64,000 bases of DNA from Bryobacteraceae bacterium (GTDB lineage Bacteria; Acidobacteriota; Terriglobia; Bryobacterales; Bryobacteraceae): the NCBI GenBank assembly GCA_025055455.1, contig JANWXD010000010.1, positions 1 to 64,000 on the forward strand, read 5' to 3'. The notes under the pieces are model-generated. The model made no database searches. It was not told the DNA's origin and saw only the letters and a program-made list of their open reading frames with translations. Below are positions 8,834 through 16,667 of the stretch, piece after piece (the stretch's first letter is position 1; each line of letters starts with the position of its first letter). The translations under genes were made by a program, and so were the position numbers.

Positions 8834-10614
8834 AGCGCTGGCGCATCCTCCTGCTGGTCGTCGTGGCGGTCGCGGCGGGGGCTTTGCATCAAGCGCTTTC
8901 GCAGGGTATGGCCACGGCTTCCCGCACAGCCCGCCCGGCACGGCCCTTGCCGCCGGGCCTCCAGCCGCCGGAGGTGCGCTACGAAGACCTGGCCGAAGCT
9001 GCAGGACTGACCGCGGTGAATATCTCCGGCGCCGAGCGCAACAAGTCCTACATCGTCGAAACCACGGGCAATGGCGTCGCCATCCTCGACTACGACAACG
9101 ACGGGCTCCTGGACATCCTGCTGGTCAACGCCGACCGCTTCGAGAAGACAGGGCCGCGCCCATCTCATCACCTGTACCGGAATCTGGGCGGTTTGAAGTT
9201 CCAGGAGGTAACCGCGAAAGCCGGTCTGACCCACACCGGCTGGGCTCAGGGAGTTTGCGCGGGAGATATCGACAACGACGGCTGGGTGGACCTCTACATC
9301 ACGCACTGGGGCCAGGATGTGTTGTTTCGCAATCAAGGCAACGGCACGTTCCGGGACGAGACCGAGGCGCGGGGACTCAAGGCGCCGGCCCGGCGCTGGG
9401 GAACGGGCTGCTCATTTTTCGACTACGACCGCGACGGCGACCTGGACCTGTTCGTAGCACGCTACCTGGAATTCGATCCGGCGAAAACCCCCAAACCGGG
9501 CCAGAGCGCACATTGCCGCTGGAAGGGCTTCCCGGTCCTGTGCGGCCCCAGGGGGCTGCCGGGAGAGACCATGTCGCTGTACCGCAACGACGGCCGCGGC
9601 CACTTCACCGACGTTTCGCAGCCGGCCGGGGTCGCCGGGCCGAAACAGTACTACGGCTTCACAGCCCTGAGCGGGGACTTCGACAACGACGGCTGGCCGG
9701 ACATGTACGTGGCTTGCGACTCGACGCCGAGCCTGCTGTACCGCAACAAGCGCGACGGAACCTTCGAAGAGATCGGCCTGTACTCCGGCGCAGCATTGAG
9801 CGAAGACGGACAGGAGCAGGCTGGCATGGGCGCGGCGGCCGGGGACTTCGACCGCGACGGTGCGTTGGACATTTTCAAAACGAATTTTTCCAACGACACG
9901 CCGAACCTCTACCACAACGCCGGCGACGGCACATTCACCGAGGTGACCATGGCGGCGGGTCTGGCCGTCAACACCTTGTTTTTGGGCTGGGGCGCGGCGT
10001 TTGTGGATTTTGACCACGACGGCTGGAAGGACATCTTCGTCGCCAACGGGCACGTCTATCCGGAGGTAGACCAGTTGCCGGTGGGCGAGACCTACAGGCA
10101 GCAGCGGCTGCTGTACTGGAACCGCCGCGACGGGCAGTTCTATGACATCTCCCCGCACGCCGGTCCCGGCATCCTGACGCCGCACGCCTCTCGGGGCATC
10201 GCCATCGGGGATCTGGACAACGACGGTTCCGTGGAGATCGTCGTCGTCAACATGCACGAGCGGCCTTCGCTCTTGAAGAACTTCGGCACAAAAGGCAACT
10301 GGCTGCTGGTGCGGGCGCTGACGCGCACGGGGCGGGACGCCGTGGGAGCGCGGATCACCGTGGCCACCGAGGACGGCCGCCAGATCGACGAGGTCCGCAG
10401 CGGCGGCTATCACATCTCGCATGGCGATTTCCGCGTGCACTTCGGACTGGGCAAGGCCGAGGCCGCGACCGTGACGGTGCGCTGGCCGGAGGGAAAGACC
10501 GAGACGTTTGCAGCTGTGCCGGCCAATCGGCTGGTTGTGATTCAGGAAGGCAGGGGACTCGTCGAGCCCCGGGAAACGAACGGCCAGCACGAGAGGCGAA
10601 AGTCGCCGCGGTGA
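8830..10614 (+). CDS. CRTAC1-family VCBS/FG-GAP repeat protein with ASPIC/UnbV C-terminal domain (tandem paralogue)
   Basis: ATGA overlap with previous gene; same repeat and ASPIC/UnbV motifs (VHFGLGKAEAATVTVRWPEGK). Confidence 0.88.
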   Translation: MKRWRILLLVVVAVAAGALHQALSQGMATASRTARPARPLPPGLQPPEVRYEDLAEAAGLTAVNISGAERNKSYIVETTGNGVAILDYDNDGLLDILLVNADRFEKTGPRPSHHLYRNLGGLKFQEVTAKAGLTHTGWAQGVCAGDIDNDGWVDLYITHWGQDVLFRNQGNGTFRDETEARGLKAPARRWGTGCSFFDYDRDGDLDLFVARYLEFDPAKTPKPGQSAHCRWKGFPVLCGPRGLPGETMSLYRNDGRGHFTDVSQPAGVAGPKQYYGFTALSGDFDNDGWPDMYVACDSTPSLLYRNKRDGTFEEIGLYSGAALSEDGQEQAGMGAAAGDFDRDGALDIFKTNFSNDTPNLYHNAGDGTFTEVTMAAGLAVNTLFLGWGAAFVDFDHDGWKDIFVANGHVYPEVDQLPVGETYRQQRLLYWNRRDGQFYDISPHAGPGILTPHASRGIAIGDLDNDGSVEIVVVNMHERPSLLKNFGTKGNWLLVRALTRTGRDAVGARITVATEDGRQIDEVRSGGYHISHGDFRVHFGLGKAEAATVTVRWPEGKTETFAAVPANRLVVIQEGRGLVEPRETNGQHERRKSPR

Positions 10615-10643
10615 CGGCCATCCGCACGCGCGCCTAAGCACCG

Positions 10644-11858
10644 TCAGTACGGGCTAACAGCTTCCAGTTCTGGCGCCGGGGCGCGGCCGAGAATCTTTTC
10701 GACTTCGCGCTTCAACGGACCCACAGCGCGCGCATAGATCATCTTGTAGGCCGCACAAAAGTAATCGAGATCTTCGAACCGGCGGTGTGGCCCGTGGCGG
10801 AATTTCGGGCAGCCACCGTGGCAGATGGACTGATACTCGCACACCTGGCACTCCGGATGGGCGATCGTTTTCTTGGAAGCGAACTGATATCGTCGCTGGC
10901 GGCGCGCGATCTCCGGCCAGGAGTCCACCAGAATGTTGCCCAGCTTCCAGCCGCTCTCGACAAAGAAGTCGCACGGATAGACGTCCCCGTTGTATTCGAC
11001 CACCACGTAGCTATCGCAGGTCTCGTGCATGGTGCAGCTGCCGGGCTTGCGGCCCGCCAAGGCTTCGGCGATGTTGTCGAAGAACCGGATCCGCACCTTG
11101 CGCCGGTCGGGCCACCACACGTCGAAGGTTTCGCACAGGAAGCGGCCATACTGCTCGGGTGTGATGGTGAACGGCAGCGGGTTGCCGTCTCGGTCGAATT
11201 CGGCCAAGGGGATGTACTGGATGTATTGAATGCCGAGGCTGCGGAAAAAGCGGTAGAGCTCCCGGGGCTTTTCGACGTTGGCCTGGCTGAGAACGCAGAG
11301 CACATTGAACTCCACGCGGTTGCGCTGGAGCGTTTCGATCCCCCGGATGACCTGCCTCCAGGTGCCCCGGCCCGCCTTGTTGAACCGATAGGCGTCGTGC
11401 ACCTCTTCTGGGCCGTCAATCGAGATGCCCACCAGCCAGTTGTATTGCATAAACAGCGCGCACCAGGCATCGTCGAGCAGGATCCCGTTGGTTTGAATCG
11501 CGTTGCTCACGCTCTGGCCGTTGCGGCCGTAGTGCTGTTGAAACTCGACCAGCTTTTCGAAAAACGGCAAGCCGGCCAGCGTCGGTTCGCCGCCCTGGAA
11601 GGCGAAGATGCTGACCGGATACGAGTAGAACAGGTAGCCATCTACCAGCCGCTCCAGCGTTTCGAGCGTCATGCGCCGCCCCGGCAGCGACTTGTACGGG
11701 TCGGCCTCGCGGTCGAGGTAAAAGCAGTACACGCAATCCAGGTTGCAGACGGCCGAGACGGGCTTGATCAACAACGAGCTGATCCGGGGCGCTGCGCCCG
11801 GCTCTGTGCCCAGAATCGGGAAATGGGCTCCGTCGCCCATGCCGCCAGTGTAAGCCAT
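10644..11858 (-). CDS. Radical SAM/SPASM protein, anaerobic sulfatase-maturase (anSME)-like
   Basis: LLIKPVSAVCNLDCVYCFYL (CxxxCxxC), FQGGEPTLAG, SPASM-type Cys cluster CTMHETCDSYVVVEYNGDVYPCDFF and CQVCEYQSICHGGCPKFR. Likely start ATG at 11840. Confidence 0.85.
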   Translation of the reverse strand: MAYTGGMGDGAHFPILGTEPGAAPRISSLLIKPVSAVCNLDCVYCFYLDREADPYKSLPGRRMTLETLERLVDGYLFYSYPVSIFAFQGGEPTLAGLPFFEKLVEFQQHYGRNGQSVSNAIQTNGILLDDAWCALFMQYNWLVGISIDGPEEVHDAYRFNKAGRGTWRQVIRGIETLQRNRVEFNVLCVLSQANVEKPRELYRFFRSLGIQYIQYIPLAEFDRDGNPLPFTITPEQYGRFLCETFDVWWPDRRKVRIRFFDNIAEALAGRKPGSCTMHETCDSYVVVEYNGDVYPCDFFVESGWKLGNILVDSWPEIARRQRRYQFASKKTIAHPECQVCEYQSICHGGCPKFRHGPHRRFEDLDYFCAAYKMIYARAVGPLKREVEKILGRAPAPELEAVSPY

Positions 11859-11943
11859 CCGGCTCGGGACGTGTCGGCGTGCGAGCTCACCCGCGCCGCT
11901 GACGTGGCGGTCCTTCGCTGGGAGGATCGGGCGGCGAACCGAA

Positions 11944-12270
11944 TCAGCGGGACGCGAGCAACTCGTCCGTGGTGAACAACCGGCCGCGGAGCACCACGGC
12001 GCGGATCGCGCGCAAGTTCCTCACGTCCGCCGTCGGATTTGCGCCGACGATGACGAAGTCTGCGGCGGCTCCGGAAGCGAGGCGTCCCGAGGGCAGGCCG
12101 AGGGCACGGCCGGCGGCGCCGGTCGCTGCCCGGAGGGCGTCTGCGGGCTTGAGCCCTGCTCGGACGAGCGCCTCCAGCTCGTGTAACAGTCCCGGGCCGC
12201 GGTAGACATCCGGGTTGCCGGCGTCGGAACCGGCCAGGATCGGCACGCCGGCCGCCGCGAGTCGAGTCAA
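11944..12270 (-). pseudogene. C-terminal remnant of an amidohydrolase (imidazolonepropionase-like)
   Basis: About 108 aa matching only the amidohydrolase C-terminus (GVPILAGSDAGNP...LHELEALVRAGLKPADALRAATGAAGRALG...GAAADFVIVGANP...VVLRGRLF); in-frame TGA directly upstream and no N-terminal barrel. Confidence 0.6.
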
Positions 12271-12476
12271 TCATGGGGCGGCTCCACTCGCGCGTCCGCG
12301 CCGGATAACTTCCCTACTTAGTCGCTTGCGATTCTATGCATCAAAAACAGCTTGAAAAGGTGTCGCCGCTCCGGAGGGCCTCAGCTTCCGAGAAGGAATT
12401 TCCGAGCCGTCCCGCGGGGCAATTCGGGCGCGCCTGAGCTGTCCTTCCGCAAAACCCGGCATGCTATCGTGTCAGC

Positions 12477-14000
12477 GTGCAAGGGGCCAATCCGTTCCAC
12501 GACGGCGTGCGCTTCGGACGTCGTGCGCCTCCGTGCACACTCGTCATCTTCGGAGCTACCGGGGATCTGACGCGGCGCAAACTGCTGCCCGCCCTCTACC
12601 GCTTGGCGGCCGACCGCCGACTCCCGCCAAGCTTTGCCGTGCTCGGCGTCGCCCGCCGCCCCCTGAGCGATGAGCAATTTCGCGACGCCGCCCGCGAGGC
12701 TGTTTCGAAGTTTTCCGAAAACGGGCCGCGGTCGCAAGAGATCTGGAGCGAATTCGCCCGGGTGCTGCACTATGTGGCGGGCGACGTCGGGGATCCGGCG
12801 GCCTTCGAACGTCTGGCGGCGCGTTTGGCCGAAATCGAGGCGGCGCGGCACACCGGGGGCAACGTGGTCTTTTACCTGGCGACGCAGCCGGCCCAGTACG
12901 AGACCGCCGTCGAAGGCATCGCGGCCGCACGCCTGCATCAGGGCGCGGGATTCCGCCGCCTAGTGGTCGAAAAACCGTTCGGATGGAATCTGGAAAGCGC
13001 GCGCCGTCTCGACGCCCGCCTCCGCCAAGTGTTCCCCGAGGAGGCCATCTATCGCATCGACCATTACCTGGGCAAGGAGACGGTCCAAAACATCCTGGCT
13101 TTTCGCTTCGCCAACGGAATCTTCGAACCGCTGTGGAACCGCCGCTACGTTGACCACGTGCAGATCACCGCAGCCGAGACGGTGGGCGTAGAGGGCCGGG
13201 GTGGGTACTACCAGCAGGCGGGCGCGCTCCGCGACATGGTGCAGAACCACCTGCTTCAGGTGATGGCCACGATCGCCATGGAACCGCCCCCGGCGTTCGA
13301 ACCGGACGCCGTGCGCGACGAGCGCGCCAAGCTCCTGCGCTCGATCCGCATCTGGAAGCCGGAGGAAGTGGAAGCCAATGCGGTGGCCGGTCAGTACGGA
13401 CCGGCGCGCATCGGCGGAGAAGATCTGCCTGGGTTCCGCCAGGAGCCGGGTGTGGATCCCGACTCTCGAACCGAGACCTACGCCGCGCTGACCCTGCTTG
13501 TGGACAATTGGCGCTGGGCGGGAGTCCCTTTCTATCTGCGCACAGGGAAGCGTCTGCCCAAGCGCGTCACCGACGTGGCAGTGCAATTCCACCACGCGCC
13601 CTTGGCGTTGTTCGGCGACGGGGGCTCGTGGGGAACCGCGCCCAGTCTGCTCATCCTGCGCATCCAGCCCGACGAGGGCATTTCTCTCCGGTTCTTGTCC
13701 AAGCAGCCGGGAGCGGGCATGAAGCTGCGGCCAGTCTCCATGGACTTTCACTACGGCTCGAGCTTCGGCGCGCAACTGCCGTCAGCCTACGAGACCTTGC
13801 TCCTCGATGCCCTGGCGGGTGACAACACGCTGTTTATCCGGCAAGACATGGTGGAAGCGAGCTGGGCGGTGGTCGAACCGATCCTTCAGGTGTGGGCGGA
13901 ACGCAAGTTCGAATTCCCCAATTACCCCGCCGGATCCTGGGGGCCAGCCGAAGCCGACCGCATGCTCGCACGCCGCGGACACGTCTGGAGGAGACCCTGA
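12477..14000 (+). CDS. zwf: Glucose-6-phosphate 1-dehydrogenase
   Basis: [73 protein letters not shown] start. Confidence 0.95.
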   Translation: MQGANPFHDGVRFGRRAPPCTLVIFGATGDLTRRKLLPALYRLAADRRLPPSFAVLGVARRPLSDEQFRDAAREAVSKFSENGPRSQEIWSEFARVLHYVAGDVGDPAAFERLAARLAEIEAARHTGGNVVFYLATQPAQYETAVEGIAAARLHQGAGFRRLVVEKPFGWNLESARRLDARLRQVFPEEAIYRIDHYLGKETVQNILAFRFANGIFEPLWNRRYVDHVQITAAETVGVEGRGGYYQQAGALRDMVQNHLLQVMATIAMEPPPAFEPDAVRDERAKLLRSIRIWKPEEVEANAVAGQYGPARIGGEDLPGFRQEPGVDPDSRTETYAALTLLVDNWRWAGVPFYLRTGKRLPKRVTDVAVQFHHAPLALFGDGGSWGTAPSLLILRIQPDEGISLRFLSKQPGAGMKLRPVSMDFHYGSSFGAQLPSAYETLLLDALAGDNTLFIRQDMVEASWAVVEPILQVWAERKFEFPNYPAGSWGPAEADRMLARRGHVWRRP

Positions 14001-14992
14001 TGGCGGCGCGCCCGGAGCGACTGATGGCCGAATTGGAGACGCTGTGGGAGCAACTGGCTCGCCGCGGAGAAGAAGGCGTACTACGCGCGTGCGCGCTAAC
14101 GCTGGTCGCGGTCACCGACGCAGGAGAGGATGTGGGCAGGGCCGGCGCAACCCTGGCGGAGCTCACCGAGCGTCATCCAGCCCGCGCGATTCTGCTCCGG
14201 CTCAGCGAAGGCGGTGCGGAACCGGAGGCGCGCGTCTTTGCGCACTGCTGGCTGCCGCGAGCAAGCCGGCGGCAGATCTGCTCGGAGCAGATCGAGATCA
14301 CGGCGGGCCGCGAGCGCCTCCGAGAGATAATCCCCGTGCTGCTGGCGCTGGCCGCCCCGGACCTGCCGGTGGCGATGTGGTGGCGCAACCCCGAGGTTCT
14401 ACTCGCGCCGGAGCAGGAGGAGCTTGCTGCGCTGGCTTCGCACGTCATCAGCGATGCCGGCGGCACACGCGAGGCCGCCCGCTTCCTCGCTCGCATGGCG
14501 GCTTGGCTGCGGCCGGATCGTACCGTGGGAGACCTGGCGTGGGCGCGGCTGACGCGCTGGCGCGAGGCTCTGGCCCAGGCTTTCGAATGCGCCGCCGGCC
14601 CGACCCGGAGCTGGGAAATTTCTGCCGCAGTGGTCGTCAGCCCGGGCGGATCGAAAACGGTCGCCGCCTGCTACATGGCGGCGTGGCTGGCCATGAGTCT
14701 GGGTTGGGCGCCGGACGATCGGCGGTTGCGAATCGAACACAGCCGCACGCCCGGACCAGGATCGCTCGAGGCAGTGCGGCTGTCGGGGTCGAGTTTTTCC
14801 GTGTCGTTAGAGCGGAGGGGTCCCGAGCTCGTCGAAGTGCGGCTGAACGGCGAGTTCCACCACAGATTCTTTCCACGCCAGGGGGAGGCAGAGCTGCTCG
14901 CCGAAGAGCTAACCGCAGGGCCACGCGACGAGATCTACCGCCGCTGCTTGGTCGCGGCGGCCGCACTCGCCCGGCGGCTGGAACAGCGATGA
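14000..14992 (+). CDS. opcA: OpcA-like glucose-6-phosphate dehydrogenase assembly protein
   Basis: ATG at 14000 overlaps the zwf stop (TGATG); OpcA features (AILLRLSEGG...HCWLPRASRRQICSEQIEITAG...LPVAMWWRNPEVL) and position between zwf and pgl. Confidence 0.75.
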   Translation: MAARPERLMAELETLWEQLARRGEEGVLRACALTLVAVTDAGEDVGRAGATLAELTERHPARAILLRLSEGGAEPEARVFAHCWLPRASRRQICSEQIEITAGRERLREIIPVLLALAAPDLPVAMWWRNPEVLLAPEQEELAALASHVISDAGGTREAARFLARMAAWLRPDRTVGDLAWARLTRWREALAQAFECAAGPTRSWEISAAVVVSPGGSKTVAACYMAAWLAMSLGWAPDDRRLRIEHSRTPGPGSLEAVRLSGSSFSVSLERRGPELVEVRLNGEFHHRFFPRQGEAELLAEELTAGPRDEIYRRCLVAAAALARRLEQR

Positions 14993-15714
14993 GCTTCCTC
15001 TGGCACGCGTATCCCTCGGCCCGCGCGGCGGGGGAGGCGTGCGCCGAGCACGTGGCCGGTCTCTTGCACCGCGCCGTGCTCGAACGCGACTGGGCGACGC
15101 TCGCCGTTTCCGGGGGCGCCACGGCGCGTCTGCTGTTCGAGCCGCTTGCCCGAGTGGCCTTGCCCTGGCCTCGCCTTCATCTGTTCTGGGTGGACGAACG
15201 CGCGGTTCCGCCTTCCGACCCGCAAAGCAATTCCCTGCTGGCGGAAGAAACCCTGGTTGCCCCGGCCCGCATTCCGAGGGGCAACGTGCATCGGATTCAC
15301 GGGGAGCTGGCGCCGGAGGCCGCAGCCCAGCGGTACGAAGAGGACATCCGCAACTTCTTCGGCCTGACTTCGGGCGAGCTGCCCCGCTTCGACGTTATTC
15401 ACTGCGGCCTCGGCGCTGACGGCCACATCGCCAGCCTATTTCCCGGAAGCCCATTGCTAGCTGACCGAACCGGCATCGTCGGCGTGGCCTGCGCGGCCCG
15501 CCTGGGCCAGAAGCGCGTCACCCTGCTGCCCGCTGTGCTGCGGAACGCCGCTCACGTGATTTTTCTCGTGACGGGGCCAGATAAAGCGGAGGCGGTGCGC
15601 GCGGCGATCGAAGAGGCAGAGAATCCCGACCGCTACCCGGCCCACCTCCTTCGGGGCCGGCAAGTCCGCTGGTTTCTCGACGAAGCGGCTGCGCGCTTGC
15701 TGAGGGCGCCATGA
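14989..15714 (+). CDS. pgl: 6-phosphogluconolactonase
   Basis: ATGA overlap with opcA; ATLAVSGGATARLLFEPLA, LFWVDERAVPPSDPQSN, GLGADGHIASLFPGSP. Confidence 0.9.
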   Translation: MSFLWHAYPSARAAGEACAEHVAGLLHRAVLERDWATLAVSGGATARLLFEPLARVALPWPRLHLFWVDERAVPPSDPQSNSLLAEETLVAPARIPRGNVHRIHGELAPEAAAQRYEEDIRNFFGLTSGELPRFDVIHCGLGADGHIASLFPGSPLLADRTGIVGVACAARLGQKRVTLLPAVLRNAAHVIFLVTGPDKAEAVRAAIEEAENPDRYPAHLLRGRQVRWFLDEAAARLLRAP

Positions 15715-16667
15715 GTCTGACGCGGCGGACGGTTCTCGGACTCGCGGGCCTGCTCGTCGCCGGGCGGGCGCATTGGACGCGGATCCTCCTCGGCGGCGAC
15801 GTGATGCTGGCGCGCTACATCGGCCGGCAGGCCCGTCTGCGCCGCGATCCGGCCTGGCCGTTTCGCGCCATCGCCACGATGCTCGAAGCGGCCGACATTG
15901 CCTTCGTTAATCTCGAGTCGCCGTTTACGGATCGCGCCCCTCCCACAGAAAGCGGCATGCTGTTTCGCGCCGCGCCGGAGATGATCGCCGGCCTGCGGCT
16001 GGCGGGCGTGGATGTCGTTTCGACCGCAAACAACCACGCGCGCGATGCCGGCGAGTACGGGATCGAGTTCACACTGAAATGGCTGGCGCGCCACGGAATC
16101 TATGCCGCTGGCACGGGTTTGACCGAGCAGGCCGCCCGCGAGGGCGCCGTGCTGGTGCGCAACGGCCTGCGCTTCGGGTTTCTGGCCTACACCTACGACC
16201 AGTTGAACGGCAACCGCACGCTGCCGGATCCCCGCGTCAACGGAATGGACATCGCCCGAATGCAGGAGGACGTGGCCGCCATGAGCCGGCGCGCCGACGT
16301 GACCCTCGTCTCCATGCACGCCGGCGAAGAATATCGGAGTCGCCCGAACCGGCAACAGGTGGCATTCGCCCGCGCCGCCGTGGACGCCGGCGCGTCGGTC
16401 GTCGTGGGGCACCACCCGCACGTGATCCAACCGACGGAACGGTATCGGGGCGCCGTCATTTTCTACTCGCTCGGAAATCTCGTCTTCGATCAGTTTCACC
16501 GCCGGGACACGCAGGAAGGTCTGCTCGCTGAAGTGGCGTTCGAGGGCACAGCGATCTGTGAAGTCAAACTCCACCGCGTCGCGATGGTCTCGGGCGCTCC
16601 TCATTTGGCGTCGCGCCAGTTGGGACCGATGCCGGTCTCGACGACCAGCGGCACCTCCAGCCGGTAG
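15711..16667 (+). CDS. CapA-family metallophosphatase-like protein
   Basis: LLGGDVMLARYIG, ADIAFVNLESPFTD, VDVVSTANNHARDAGEYG, VVVGHHPHVIQPTERYRGAVIFYSLGNLVFDQF. Confidence 0.88.
   Translation: MSLTRRTVLGLAGLLVAGRAHWTRILLGGDVMLARYIGRQARLRRDPAWPFRAIATMLEAADIAFVNLESPFTDRAPPTESGMLFRAAPEMIAGLRLAGVDVVSTANNHARDAGEYGIEFTLKWLARHGIYAAGTGLTEQAAREGAVLVRNGLRFGFLAYTYDQLNGNRTLPDPRVNGMDIARMQEDVAAMSRRADVTLVSMHAGEEYRSRPNRQQVAFARAAVDAGASVVVGHHPHVIQPTERYRGAVIFYSLGNLVFDQFHRRDTQEGLLAEVAFEGTAICEVKLHRVAMVSGAPHLASRQLGPMPVSTTSGTSSR

Noticed and set aside
12352-12476. Possible small RNA or leader before zwf
   Set aside because: No convincing promoter plus terminator structure; a -10-like hexamer adjacent to the zwf GTG argues for a short or absent leader.
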